DNA of 64,000 nucleotides, from assembly GCA_938046095.1 (NCBI GenBank), contig CALIXS010000019.1, positions 1-64,000 on the forward strand, read 5' to 3'. Of this stretch, positions 51,969 through 60,639 are shown piece by piece. Position 1 is the stretch's first letter; every line of letters starts with the position of its first letter. The stretch is from an uncultured Clostridia bacterium (GTDB taxonomy: Bacteria > Bacillota > Clostridia > Peptostreptococcales > Anaerovoracaceae). Under the pieces are notes generated by a model, which did no database searches, was not told where the DNA came from, and saw nothing but the letters and a program-made list of their open reading frames with translations. The position numbers were made by a program, and so were the translations under genes.

Positions 51969-52030
51969 AGATGCTGTTGTATTAACGGAAAAACGAATAT
52001 TTTTGCGGCTTTCAGCAGATCGTGCGGATA

Positions 52031-52060
52031 TGGCGGTCGGCGGCAAGCCGCATTTTTGTT
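52031..52060 (+). terminator. Possible terminator after dctM
   Basis: A GC-rich imperfect hairpin (GGCGG / CCGC arms) is followed by TTTTTG. The exact pairing is ambiguous. Confidence 0.4.
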
Positions 52061-52148
52061 GCAGAGGCAAAGCGCCGGATTTTGACGCTCGGAGAGGCGG
52101 TCTGCTTCCGACGAAGCGCTAAATGAACTTCTTTGATTGCGTGCCGTG

Positions 52149-52157
52149 TGGTATAAT
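52149..52157 (+). promoter_or_regulatory. Extended -10 promoter for the nifU-pepV-tsa genes
   Basis: TGGTATAAT with TGn immediately before TATAAT; the -35 is weak. About 80 bases of leader follow before the NifU-like start. Confidence 0.6.
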
Positions 52158-52169
52158 ACGAGGCGGGAC

Positions 52170-52200
52170 GGATTTACCCGCCGTATGGCGGGGCAAATCC
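52170..52200 (+). repeat. Leader hairpin of the NifU-like gene
   Basis: GGATTT and CCCGCC (52170-52182) pair with GGCGGG and AAATCC (52187-52200) around a GTAT loop, giving a 12-bp stem with a small internal asymmetry. It would form in the 5' untranslated leader, about 35 bases before the start codon. Confidence 0.6.
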
Positions 52201-52235
52201 CGTGCACAAAACAAGCAGAAAAAGGAGAAACCGAA

Positions 52236-52460
52236 ATGAAAGAAAAAATAGAATCTCTGCTCGAGCAGATCAGACCTATATTGCAAAGGGACGGCGGTGA
52301 CATCGAATTCGTCGACGTGACGCCGGAGAATATAGTGCAGGTAAGGCTCAAGGGCCACTGCGCCGGGTGCATGGGAGCGAGGATGACGCTTTCAAACATC
52401 GTGCAGCAGGTCCTTCAGAATGAAATTCCGGAGATTAAGGGCGTAGAGGCTGTGGACTGA
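52236..52460 (+). CDS. NifU-like iron-sulfur scaffold (C-terminal domain type)
   Basis: A 74-aa Nfu-type protein that carries and transfers Fe-S clusters. The sequence IRPILQRDGGDIEFVDV and the CxxC pair in LKGHCAGCMGARMTL are the family core. ATG 52236 is set by AAAAAGGAGAAACC. The gene is directly followed by pepV, and the whole group to the ABC-F gene at 58461 has gaps of no more than ten bases, so one long transcript is likely. Confidence 0.94.
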   Translation: MKEKIESLLEQIRPILQRDGGDIEFVDVTPENIVQVRLKGHCAGCMGARMTLSNIVQQVLQNEIPEIKGVEAVD

Positions 52461-52461
52461 T

Positions 52462-53916
52462 ATGGACGATTTCATCAGGATAATAGATGACGATTTCGAC
52501 GAGGAAGTTGAATTTCTTCAGAAGCTTATAAGATGCAATTCCGAGAGGACGGAGCCCGTTACGGCTCAGGACGGAACGGTATACCCTTTCGGACAGGGTG
52601 TTGAGGATGCCTATCAGCTCGTAATGTCAGAGGGAGAGAGGATGGGCTTTGCGACATGTGACGCCGACCATTACGGCGGACACGTCGAATACGGGAACGG
52701 GAGCAGGGTGATGGGGATACTCGCTCATCTCGATGTCGTCCCCGCAGGTGACGGTTGGAGCTTTGAGCCTTATTCAGGTGCAGTGGACAGCGGATATATA
52801 TACGGACGCGGAACGACGGACGACAAGGGACCGCTCGTCGCGAGCCTGTTTGCCATGCGCGCTCTCAAGAAAGCGGGCTATGAGCCTTCTGCGAGGGTCA
52901 GGCTCGTTTTGGGGCTTGACGAAGAGACGGAATGGACGGGCATGAAAAGGTATATACAGGATGTCGGTCCGTGCGACTACGGCTTTACGCCTGATGCCGA
53001 TTTCCCCGTAGTAAACGGGGAAAAGGGCATACTCACCTTTGATCTTGTCAGGAAGCTTCAGGACAGGAAGCTTAACGGTCTTGAGCTTACACAGCTTTCG
53101 GGCGGCGCCGCGCACAATATGGTTGCCGAGAAGGCTTATGCCGTTATCAATGCCTCCGATCCGGCGCTCTACGGTACCGTAAAGGACAAGCTGTTCCGGT
53201 ATAAAACGACGCACGCCGTGATCAACGGGTTTGAGCCGAAGATAAGCGTAAGGGGCATAGGCAGAAGCCTGAAGATATCGGTCGAAGGCAAGTCGGCGCA
53301 CGGCGCGCACCCCCAGCTCGGCCTCAATGCCGTATCGGTGCTTATGGAGATACTGGGCTTGTTCAGCTTCGCATCGGAGGATGTGAACGACGTCATTTCG
53401 TTTTACAACGACAATATCGGCTATGATCCGGGCGGTGAACGTCTGGGCTGTGCATTCAGGGACGATGTGTCGGGAATGCTTACGCTCAACGTCGGCGTCG
53501 TCGCGTATGACAGAAAGTCGATAACTTTTACGATCAATGTCAGGTATCCGATAAACCGCACCGCTGATGACGTATACCGCGCCATCGCTCGCGTGACCGA
53601 CAGATACGGCATCGGAACAGTCAGGAAATCGCAGCAGGAGCCTATATATTTCGATCCCGAGAGCAGGATGATAAAGACTTTTATGGAAACATATCAGGAG
53701 TTTACCGGAGATACGGAGTCGAAGCCCGAAACGATAGGCGGAGGTACTTATGCGAGGTCGATGAAGAATATCGTAGCCTTCGGCGCTTTGTTCCCGGGAG
53801 ACCCGGATCTTATGCATCAGAGGGACGAAAGGCTTGAGCTCGATCACCTCAAAACTGCGACAAAAATATATGCTCAAACGATATACAAGCTTACACAGGA
53901 GGGTTTTGAGTTCTGA
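52462..53916 (+). CDS. pepV: Dipeptidase PepV / Sapep family (M20)
   Basis: A 484-aa cytoplasmic zinc (or manganese) dipeptidase. Metal and catalytic motifs are GILAHLDVVPAGDGW, YGRGTTDDKGP, LDEETEW and TPDADFPV; the lid domain includes the SAHGAHPQLGLNA histidine; the last ligand is in ALFPGDPDLMHQRDE. It starts one base after the NifU-like stop. It supplies amino acids from imported dipeptides, which fits the peptide ABC transporter at the left end of the window. Confidence 0.94.
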   Translation: MDDFIRIIDDDFDEEVEFLQKLIRCNSERTEPVTAQDGTVYPFGQGVEDAYQLVMSEGERMGFATCDADHYGGHVEYGNGSRVMGILAHLDVVPAGDGWSFEPYSGAVDSGYIYGRGTTDDKGPLVASLFAMRALKKAGYEPSARVRLVLGLDEETEWTGMKRYIQDVGPCDYGFTPDADFPVVNGEKGILTFDLVRKLQDRKLNGLELTQLSGGAAHNMVAEKAYAVINASDPALYGTVKDKLFRYKTTHAVINGFEPKISVRGIGRSLKISVEGKSAHGAHPQLGLNAVSVLMEILGLFSFASEDVNDVISFYNDNIGYDPGGERLGCAFRDDVSGMLTLNVGVVAYDRKSITFTINVRYPINRTADDVYRAIARVTDRYGIGTVRKSQQEPIYFDPESRMIKTFMETYQEFTGDTESKPETIGGGTYARSMKNIVAFGALFPGDPDLMHQRDERLELDHLKTATKIYAQTIYKLTQEGFEF

Positions 53917-53918
53917 TC

Positions 53919-54338
53919 TTGAGAGAAGAAGTCATAAAAAGTGAAAGTGACACCGAAAGGTTCGGACTTGCGATAGCCGACGGACTCAGGGCAGGCGATG
54001 TGCTGGCGCTCGTCGGGGACCTGGGAACGGGGAAAACGACGCTCACCGGATATATTGCAAGGGGGCTTGGGATCACGGAGATGATTACAAGCCCTACTTT
54101 TACTGTTGTAAAGGAGTATTACAGCGGCAGGCTGCCGCTTTATCATTTTGATGTTTATAGAATAGAAGACGCCGATGACGCGTTTGAGCGCGGAATAGAG
54201 GAGTATTTTTACAGAGGCGGTGTGTGCGTGGTCGAATGGGCCGAAAAGATTGAGGAGCTGCTTCCCGGCAATACGAAGGTCATATTCATGGAGCACGGAA
54301 AAGCCGGGGAAGAAAGGATCTTCAGATGTACATTTTAG
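53919..54338 (+). CDS. tsaE: tRNA threonylcarbamoyladenosine biosynthesis protein TsaE
   Basis: P-loop ATPase that drives the TsaB-TsaD-TsaE complex for t6A37 formation. Walker A is GDLGTGKT, then SPTFTVVKEY, YHFDVYRI and VVEWAEKIEELLP as in the family; 139 aa. The first usable start is TTG 53919; AGGAGGG at 53897-53903 is rather far upstream, so the true start codon is uncertain (a near-cognate codon a few bases earlier cannot be excluded). It overlaps tsaB by 13 bases. Confidence 0.93.
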   Translation: MREEVIKSESDTERFGLAIADGLRAGDVLALVGDLGTGKTTLTGYIARGLGITEMITSPTFTVVKEYYSGRLPLYHFDVYRIEDADDAFERGIEEYFYRGGVCVVEWAEKIEELLPGNTKVIFMEHGKAGEERIFRCTF

Positions 54339-55057
54339 GTATAGAGACGACAGGCCCTGTCGGTTCTGCCGCCTTTATGGATTTGGACGGTTCCGGCACT
54401 GTCGTAATGAAGAAAACTGCGGAGGCGATGAGTCATCTGAGGCTGCTCACGGAAATGATACGCGGGCTGATGACCGAAAACCTGATAGGGCCGGAGGATA
54501 TAAGCGCAATAGCGTGCTCCGCAGGTCCCGGATCGTTTACGGGAATAAGGATCGGTGTCACGACGGCGAGGACTATCGCACAGGTATGGGACAAGCCGTG
54601 CATTTCCGTGTCATCGCTTGAAGTATTCGCTCAGAGGTGCGGCGAGGAAAACGATGTCGCCGCCATATTCAACGCGCGCAGAGGCCAGGTTTACGGCGCT
54701 TTGTTTTCCGCCGGCTCGGGCGTGATGCTTAAGCCCGGACCGTATATGCTGGGCGATGTTATAGAAGCGGCGGAGAGCGCAGAGGCCGCAAAGTCCCCCG
54801 TCCGCGTGCGCTGGTACGGCGACGGTACCGATGCTTATCCGTCCGATTTGGAGGGCTTTGATATTGCGCCGCGGGAGGAACGCTATCAGACTGCGGACAT
54901 GGTATGCGCCGAAGGAGCGAAGGCTCTGCGCGCCGGAAGAACGGTCCGCTATACGGAGCTTATGCCCGACTACATGAGACAGTCTGAGGCCGAACAGAAG
55001 CTCAGGGACGGTACGCTCAAACGCCTCAGAGAAGAAAAGATGAAGAGGTTCAGATAA
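54326..55057 (+). CDS. tsaB: tRNA threonylcarbamoyladenosine biosynthesis protein TsaB
   Basis: Inactive-kinase-fold partner of TsaD, 243 aa. The sequence begins YILGIETTGPVGSAAFM and carries the CSAGPGSFTGIRIGVTTAR motif diagnostic for TsaB. It overlaps tsaE at its 5' end and shares a base with rimI (TAATG). The tsaE-tsaB-rimI-tsaD order is the standard clostridial one. Confidence 0.95.
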   Translation: MYILGIETTGPVGSAAFMDLDGSGTVVMKKTAEAMSHLRLLTEMIRGLMTENLIGPEDISAIACSAGPGSFTGIRIGVTTARTIAQVWDKPCISVSSLEVFAQRCGEENDVAAIFNARRGQVYGALFSAGSGVMLKPGPYMLGDVIEAAESAEAAKSPVRVRWYGDGTDAYPSDLEGFDIAPREERYQTADMVCAEGAKALRAGRTVRYTELMPDYMRQSEAEQKLRDGTLKRLREEKMKRFR

Positions 55058-55503
55058 TGCCGGAGCTCACGATAAGAAAGGGTATGAAAAACGATATTGA
55101 TGGTATCGCTTTGCTCGAGAATTCCTGCTTCGGCAGTCCGCTGTCAGCCGATATGATACTTAAGGATATGACCGAAAACAGTATGGCGAACTATATAGTA
55201 GCAGAGCTTGACGGTGTGCTTGCGGGTTACATAGGCTTCTGGTGCGTTATAGAAGAATGTCAGATAAACAGCGTCGCGGTGGCCCCGTCTCTCAGGAAAC
55301 AGCATATAGGCACTACGCTTCTGAATACGTGCATAGATGCAGCGCGCGCTTCGGGCATAAAGCGCTGGACGCTCGAGGTCAGAGCGGGCAATGAGGCTGC
55401 GAAAACGCTTTATGACAGGTTCGGATTTGTCGAAAACGGGATACGGAAGGGGTATTACGATAATCCGAAGGAGGACGCCGTCCTCATGGTTTTGGGTGAC
55501 TGA
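55057..55503 (+). CDS. rimI: Ribosomal-protein-alanine N-acetyltransferase RimI
   Basis: GNAT acetyltransferase of 148 aa that in E. coli acetylates the N-terminus of ribosomal protein S18. Motifs: INSVAVAPSLRKQHIGTTLL (acetyl-CoA site, with Q-H-I-G in place of the usual R/Q-x-x-G-x-G/A glycine-rich pattern), WTLEVRAGNEAAKTLYDRFGF and the RKGYYDNPKEDAVLM end. Confidence 0.94.
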   Translation: MPELTIRKGMKNDIDGIALLENSCFGSPLSADMILKDMTENSMANYIVAELDGVLAGYIGFWCVIEECQINSVAVAPSLRKQHIGTTLLNTCIDAARASGIKRWTLEVRAGNEAAKTLYDRFGFVENGIRKGYYDNPKEDAVLMVLGD

Positions 55504-56520
55504 ATGAAAAACGGAAAATTTCTCACGCTGGGAATAGAGTCGAGCTGCGACGAAACGGCTGCGGCCGTAGTGGCGGACGGAAGAACGGTGCTTTCAAACG
55601 TAATAAACTCTCAGATAGAGATACACACACAGTACGGAGGTGTAGTGCCGGAGATCGCATCGAGAAATCACCTTGTTAATGTTAACAGTGTTATAGCCGA
55701 TGCACTTTCGACAGCCGGTGTCGCGACGGATGATATAGATCTGATCGCGGTGACAAACGGTCCCGGCCTTATAGGAGCTCTCGTCATAGGTGTGGCGTGT
55801 GCAAAGGCGCTTTCCCTCGCATCCGGAAAGCCTTTGATCGGTGTCAACCACATGTATGGGCATGTCAGCAGCAGCTTTATATCGTATCCGGAACTCGAAC
55901 CGCCGTTCCTCGCTCTTGTCGTATCGGGAGGACATACGAATATAATAGAGATGACTGACTATACAAAGTGCGATATACTTGCGGCTACGCGGGACGATGC
56001 GGCGGGCGAGGCATTCGACAAGGTTGCGAGAGTCATCGGACTCGGCTATCCGGGAGGTCCCAAGATAGACGAAGCGGCACGGCGGGGAAATCCGGAGAGG
56101 ATCAGGTTCAAGCGACCGTATCTTTCAAAGGATACGCTCGACTTCAGCTTCAGCGGCATCAAAACGGCCGTGCTCAATTATGTGAATACGGAAAAGCAGG
56201 CAGGACGCGCCGTAAATACGGATGACGTCGCCGCAGGCTTTCAGGAAGCCGTCATTGAGGTACTCGTGCAAAATACGATGGAAGCACTGGCGCCGAGGTG
56301 CGAAAAAAAGATAGTACTGGCCGGCGGGGTCGCGGCAAACGGCAGGCTTCGCGAAGTTCTGAAAAAGCGCTGCGCCGAGGAGGGCGTTATGCTGTATCTC
56401 CCCGACAGGCATCTTTGCACCGACAACGCCGCGATGATAGCGTGCGCAGGATATTACAGATTTATAAAATACGGGGCGGACGATCTTACGCTCGATGCGT
56501 TTGCCGATCTGCCGTTTTAG
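55504..56520 (+). CDS. tsaD: tRNA N6-adenosine threonylcarbamoyltransferase TsaD
   Basis: Transfers threonylcarbamoyl from TC-AMP to A37 of ANN-reading tRNAs. The 338-aa ASKHA protein has GIESSCDETAAAVV, the metal-binding HMYGH in GVNHMYGHV, the VSGGHTNIIE loop, DDAAGEAFDKVAR and the C-terminal CTDNAAMIACAGYYRF. The start follows the rimI stop without a gap. Confidence 0.97.
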   Translation: MKNGKFLTLGIESSCDETAAAVVADGRTVLSNVINSQIEIHTQYGGVVPEIASRNHLVNVNSVIADALSTAGVATDDIDLIAVTNGPGLIGALVIGVACAKALSLASGKPLIGVNHMYGHVSSSFISYPELEPPFLALVVSGGHTNIIEMTDYTKCDILAATRDDAAGEAFDKVARVIGLGYPGGPKIDEAARRGNPERIRFKRPYLSKDTLDFSFSGIKTAVLNYVNTEKQAGRAVNTDDVAAGFQEAVIEVLVQNTMEALAPRCEKKIVLAGGVAANGRLREVLKKRCAEEGVMLYLPDRHLCTDNAAMIACAGYYRFIKYGADDLTLDAFADLPF

Positions 56521-56529
56521 GAGAATATT

Positions 56530-58461
56530 TTGATCGTACTTTCAGCATCTGAACTGAATAAGGTTTACGGCACGGACATTATTTTGCAGGACGTTTCGTT
56601 CCACCTTAACGAGGGTGACAGGACGGGTATAGTCGGCGAAAACGGAGCCGGGAAATCGACGCTGCTCAATATTCTTACAGGTGAGGTGAGGCCTGACTCG
56701 GGACAGTTTTTTATTGCCGGAGATAAAACGACAGGATACCTGAAGCAGCGTGATAATTTTGCTCCGGGAAGGACGGTTATTCAGGAGGTAAACACAATAT
56801 TCGAACCGCTTCGCATTCTGGAACGCGAGATAGGCGATCTTCATGAGAGGATAGCAGCCGCAGATCCTTCGGAGTCTAAACCTCTCTGGACACGCCTCGA
56901 GACACTTGAGAGGGAATACATCGACAAGGGAGGATACACATACAAAAGCGAGATTACTGGAATACTTCAGAGTATGGCGTTCGGCGAGGAGTACTACGAT
57001 CAGCCGACAGGATCGCTTTCGGGAGGCGAGAGGACGCGCCTTGCGCTTGCCCTGCTGCTTCTCAAAAAGCCCGATATACTCATACTCGATGAACCGACGA
57101 ATCATTTGGATATAGGTACGCTCAAATGGCTTGAGCAGTATCTCGGGACGTACAGGGGAACTATATTAGTCGTTTCGCACGACAGATACTTTCTTGATCA
57201 GCTTACCGATCATATTCTTGAGGTGCACGATCACAAGGTCACTTTGTACGAGGGAAATTACACGGAATTTGCGGACAAAAAGCGTGCGGCGCACGACGCC
57301 GCGATCAAAGCGTACAACAGGCAGGAAGCGGAGATACGCAGGCAGGAGGATATGATAAGGCGCTACCGCGAGCGCGGTACGGAGAAACTCGCGAAAAGGG
57401 CCGCATCGAGAGAAAAAAGGCTCGCACGAATCGACAGGCTCGAAAAGCCGGAGAACGGCGGCAAGCCGATGAAGATAAGCTTTTATCAGGATGTCCGAAG
57501 CGGCGGTGATGTCCTGTTTGCCGAAGATCTCTCTATGCAATTCGGAAACAGGACGCTTTTCAAAAACGTCGGATTTGATATAAAACGGGGCGAGCGTATA
57601 TGTATAGTCGGCGCGAACGGCACGGGAAAAACAACGCTGCTCAGGATAATAACGGGTGAGATTGCTCCGACTGAGGGATTTCTGAGGGTCGGATATAACG
57701 TTGAATTCGGATACTATGACCAGGGACAGCTGATGCTCGACGACGAGCTCACCGTCATGGATGAGGTTCACAACGAATATATTCTCTATAAAGACCGCGA
57801 GATAAGGGGGCTGTTAGGGAGATTTCTGTTCAGGGGAGATCAGGTGTTTAACAAGGTTGGATCGCTTTCGGGCGGCGAAAAGGCGCGCCTCGCGCTTCTC
57901 AAGCTCATGATGAGCGGCGCGAACGTGCTCGTGCTCGACGAACCGACGAACCACCTCGACATAGAGTCAAAAGAAGCGTTTGAAGATGCTCTTGACGATT
58001 ATCCGGGCACGGTCATAACGGTAACGCATGACAGGTATTTTCTGAACAGGATACCGGACAGGATACTTGAACTTGATCAGGACGGCATATCGACATACCT
58101 CGGCAGGTATGACTATTATGTACAGAAAAAAGCGGAGTTGTCCTCGGGTGTGACATATCTGAAGCAAATGGCGGACGGAGAGAATGCGAGTCAGCCTGTT
58201 GAGCCTAAGCTGAGTGCGGCCGACGAACGCGAGCTGAAGAAAAAGGCGCAGGCTGAGGAACGAAGGCGCGAGAGGGAAATAGAGCGGCTTGAGGCTTTGA
58301 TAGAGAGAACGGAAAGCGAGACCGCAGACATATACGCCCGGATGTGCGACGAAAAAACCCTTCGGGATCACGTGAAACTGAGCGAGCTCGACATGAGGAT
58401 GAAGGAACTGAAAGAGGTACTCGACAACGCGTATGACGAATGGGAGAAGCTCGGGGGATGA
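56530..58461 (+). CDS. ABC-F family ATPase
   Basis: A soluble 643-aa twin-ATPase that acts on ribosomes rather than in membranes. ABC1: GENGAGKS, LSGGERTR, ILDEPTNHLD; ABC2: GANGTGKT, LSGGEKAR, VLDEPTNHLD. The inter-domain P-site tRNA-interaction linker is basic (YRERGTEKLAKRAASREKRLARI), and a C-terminal coiled coil (about 560-640) is present, as in YdiF-type proteins. The TTG start at 56530 follows TTAGGAGA. Specific function (translation factor versus antibiotic protection) is not evident. Confidence 0.94.
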   Translation: MIVLSASELNKVYGTDIILQDVSFHLNEGDRTGIVGENGAGKSTLLNILTGEVRPDSGQFFIAGDKTTGYLKQRDNFAPGRTVIQEVNTIFEPLRILEREIGDLHERIAAADPSESKPLWTRLETLEREYIDKGGYTYKSEITGILQSMAFGEEYYDQPTGSLSGGERTRLALALLLLKKPDILILDEPTNHLDIGTLKWLEQYLGTYRGTILVVSHDRYFLDQLTDHILEVHDHKVTLYEGNYTEFADKKRAAHDAAIKAYNRQEAEIRRQEDMIRRYRERGTEKLAKRAASREKRLARIDRLEKPENGGKPMKISFYQDVRSGGDVLFAEDLSMQFGNRTLFKNVGFDIKRGERICIVGANGTGKTTLLRIITGEIAPTEGFLRVGYNVEFGYYDQGQLMLDDELTVMDEVHNEYILYKDREIRGLLGRFLFRGDQVFNKVGSLSGGEKARLALLKLMMSGANVLVLDEPTNHLDIESKEAFEDALDDYPGTVITVTHDRYFLNRIPDRILELDQDGISTYLGRYDYYVQKKAELSSGVTYLKQMADGENASQPVEPKLSAADERELKKKAQAEERRREREIERLEALIERTESETADIYARMCDEKTLRDHVKLSELDMRMKELKEVLDNAYDEWEKLGG

Positions 58462-58472
58462 GAAAAATATGG

Positions 58473-58501
58473 TTGCAATGGTAATACTTGTTGTCTATAA
58501 T
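58473..58501 (+). promoter_or_regulatory. Promoter of acyl carrier protein gene
   Basis: TTGCAA (58473-58478) and TATAAT (58496-58501) with a 17-base spacer, 39 bases before the start codon. Confidence 0.7.
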
Positions 58502-58539
58502 ATGGTTTGTACTTTAGAAATGAATTACGGAGGGTTAAT

Positions 58540-58770
58540 ATGGTATTCGATAAAATAAAGGAAATAATCGTCGATCAGCTCAGCGTGGACGAGTCGATGG
58601 TGACGGCGGATACAAATTTAATGAAAGACCTTGAGGCCGATTCGCTCGACGCCGTTGAGATAATCATGGCTATCGAGGAGGAGTACGGGATCGAGATACC
58701 TGACGAGGAGGCGGAGAAGTTCAAGACGGTCGGCGACCTTGTCAGATATGTAGAAGAGCAGACAGAATAA
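58540..58770 (+). CDS. acpP: Acyl carrier protein
   Basis: A 76-aa acidic carrier for fatty-acid synthesis. The phosphopantetheine attachment serine is in LEADSLDAVEI. ACGGAGGG precedes ATG 58540. No fatty-acid synthesis genes adjoin it here; Rex follows about 70 bases later. Confidence 0.96.
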   Translation: MVFDKIKEIIVDQLSVDESMVTADTNLMKDLEADSLDAVEIIMAIEEEYGIEIPDEEAEKFKTVGDLVRYVEEQTE

Positions 58771-58843
58771 GATATACGAGGACCCGTCTCACCGGCTGAT
58801 GGCGGGTATTATTATATTACGCATTACTGAACAGGAGGACCCG

Positions 58844-59500
58844 ATGAAGAATACCAAAATTTCAAACGCAGTCATAAACAGGCTGCCGAGATACCGCAGG
58901 TATCTTATTGAGCTCGAAAAAAAAGGTGTTGAGAAAATTTCGTCCAAGGAGTTCAGCGCGCTTATCGGTTATACCGCTTCTCAGATCAGGCAGGATCTCA
59001 ACAACTTCGGAGGATTCGGCCAGCAGGGCTACGGCTACAGCGTCAGGGGTCTGCGCGAAGAGATAGATGCCATTCTCGGACTCGACAAGGAGTACAGAAT
59101 GGTCATAATGGGTGCGGGCAACCTCGGCCAGGCGATTACAAAATATACAAAGACGTTCAGACGCGGATTTAAGGTCTGCGGCGTTTTTGAAACAAATCAT
59201 GACCTCATAGGCAAGTATATCGACGGAGTCGAGATAATGGATTATGAGGATATAGTCAATTTTGTCGAAAAGGAGCAAGTGGACATAGGTATTATCTGCG
59301 TAGGCAGGGAAAGTGCTCAGGAGGTCGCGGACAGGCTGTGCTTTGCCGGAGTCAAGGGAGTATGGAACTTTGCCAGAATCGACATAGAAGTGCCGAAGCA
59401 CGTGGCACTTGAGAACGTGCAGCTTTCGGACAGCCTGCACTCGCTGGCGTATCACATGAACGACATCAAAAAAAAGGAACAGCATCAGATCAGAGGATAA
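58844..59500 (+). CDS. rex: Redox-sensing transcriptional repressor Rex
   Basis: A 218-aa NADH/NAD+ sensor that represses fermentation and reductant-consuming genes when NAD+ is high. The winged HTH (ISSKEFSALIGYTASQIRQDLNNFGGFGQQGYGY) is followed by a Rossmann domain (VIMGAGNLGQAI) and the domain-swapped C-terminal helix. ACAGGAGGAC precedes ATG 58844; the longer frame from 58799 lacks such a site. I found no obvious Rex operator within the window. Confidence 0.97.
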   Translation: MKNTKISNAVINRLPRYRRYLIELEKKGVEKISSKEFSALIGYTASQIRQDLNNFGGFGQQGYGYSVRGLREEIDAILGLDKEYRMVIMGAGNLGQAITKYTKTFRRGFKVCGVFETNHDLIGKYIDGVEIMDYEDIVNFVEKEQVDIGIICVGRESAQEVADRLCFAGVKGVWNFARIDIEVPKHVALENVQLSDSLHSLAYHMNDIKKKEQHQIRG

Positions 59501-59505
59501 AATAA

Positions 59506-59537
59506 AAGAGGCCGTCCGAAGACGACCTCATTTTTCC
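59506..59537. terminator. Bidirectional terminator between rex and ferredoxin
   Basis: GAGG-C-CGTC and GACG-A-CCTC form a 9-position stem with one mismatch and a CGAA loop, followed by ATTTTT on the + strand and preceded by an A-rich run that gives T on the minus strand. It serves both convergent genes. Confidence 0.85.
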
Positions 59538-59542
59538 CCTGA

Positions 59543-59713
59543 CTATTCAGCCTTAGGCGCCCCTACCGGGCAGGCCTCTGCACATGATCCGCAGTCAATG
59601 CATTTGTCGGCATCGATAACGTACTGGCTGCCGCCGTCCGATATAGCTTCTACGGGACACTCTGCAGCGCAGGCGCCACAGCTGATGCACGCATCCGAAA
59701 TTGTGTAAGCCAT
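59543..59713 (-). CDS. 2[4Fe-4S] ferredoxin
   Basis: A 56-aa clostridial-type ferredoxin encoded on the minus strand. Two cluster motifs are clear: CISCGACAAECPV and CIDCGSCAEACPV, each CxxCxxCxxxCP, related by internal duplication. The ATG at 59713 is preceded by AAGGAGG on the minus strand. It is a low-potential electron carrier for anaerobic metabolism. It has its own promoter at 59752-59780 and is convergent with rex. Confidence 0.96.
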   Translation of the reverse strand: MAYTISDACISCGACAAECPVEAISDGGSQYVIDADKCIDCGSCAEACPVGAPKAE

Positions 59714-59751
59714 AGTAAAACCTCCTTATGATGTCTCTGTAATTCAAATCA

Positions 59752-59780
59752 ATTATAACAGAAGGGCTGACATAAGTAAA
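59752..59780 (-). promoter_or_regulatory. Promoter of the ferredoxin gene
   Basis: Minus-strand TTTACT (59780-59775) and TATAAT (59757-59752) with a 17-base spacer. The -35 box abuts the start codon of the divergent P-loop gene. Confidence 0.65.
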
Positions 59781-59781
59781 G

Positions 59782-60639
59782 ATGAAAGTTTTTTCCCTTA
59801 CGGGCAGGAGCGGTACGGGCAAATCATATCAGGCTCAGTCGGTTTGCGAAGGGCTCGGGATAGAGAGTATAATAGATGACGGTCTGTTCATCTACCATAA
59901 CAGCGTCGAGGCCGGCGAATCCGCAAAGCGTCAGAAGACGAAGGTGGCCGCAATAAAAGCGGCGCTGTTCTATAAGGACGATAAGGCGCGAGAGGCAAAG
60001 CGCCGCATACGCGAGCTCGCACCGAAAACGATTCTGATCCTCGGCACGTCCGACAGGATGGCCGACATGATTGCGGACCGCCTAGGTTTGCCGGCCGTTT
60101 CCGAGCGTATATATATAGAAGAAATAACTACGGAGGAGGATCGCGAGGCGGCGCAGCGTCAACGCCTGAATGAGGGAAAGCACGTCATACCGGTGCCGAC
60201 GCTTCAGCTCAAGCGCGATTTTGCGGGATATTTCCTCGACCCTATGAAGCTCTGGAGAAAGGCTGTCAGCGCAACGGAACGCACGACGGAGGCGATAAGG
60301 ACGCAGGGCATATCAGGAGCCTTTTCGCAGTCGGGACAGGATAAGAGTATAGTAAGGCCGACATACAGTTACCTCGGTGATTTTCTCATATCGGAGAAAG
60401 TCATAGAGGATATAGCCGTTCTTACGGCCGAGTGCCTCAAGGGCATCGCATCGGTGCGCGAGGCTTACGGCAATATGTCTCCCGACAACCTTATAGTCAA
60501 TACGATCCTCGAAATTGAAAGGGACGCAATGATAATTGACGTCGCCGAAAAATATCAGAGGAAGCTCATACGGGCGATAGAAACGATGACGGCCTTCAAC
60601 GTCGTGAGGGTCAATGTGGAGATAAGCAATATAATATGA
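59782..60639 (+). CDS. P-loop NTPase fused to an Asp23/Gls24-like domain
   Basis: A 285-aa protein with two parts. Residues 1-130 start VFSLTGRSGTGKSYQA, a Walker A, and resemble a small kinase/NTPase fold with LAPKTILILGTSDRM as a possible Walker B strand. Residues about 195-285 (YLGDFLISEKVIEDIAVLTAECLKGI to VVRVNVEISNII) resemble the Asp23/Gls24 alkaline-shock domain. A basic linker (RQRLNEGKHVIPVPTLQLKRDF) joins them. It is divergent from ferredoxin and overlaps the glycosylase gene by four bases. Function unknown. Confidence 0.78.
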   Translation: MKVFSLTGRSGTGKSYQAQSVCEGLGIESIIDDGLFIYHNSVEAGESAKRQKTKVAAIKAALFYKDDKAREAKRRIRELAPKTILILGTSDRMADMIADRLGLPAVSERIYIEEITTEEDREAAQRQRLNEGKHVIPVPTLQLKRDFAGYFLDPMKLWRKAVSATERTTEAIRTQGISGAFSQSGQDKSIVRPTYSYLGDFLISEKVIEDIAVLTAECLKGIASVREAYGNMSPDNLIVNTILEIERDAMIIDVAEKYQRKLIRAIETMTAFNVVRVNVEISNII

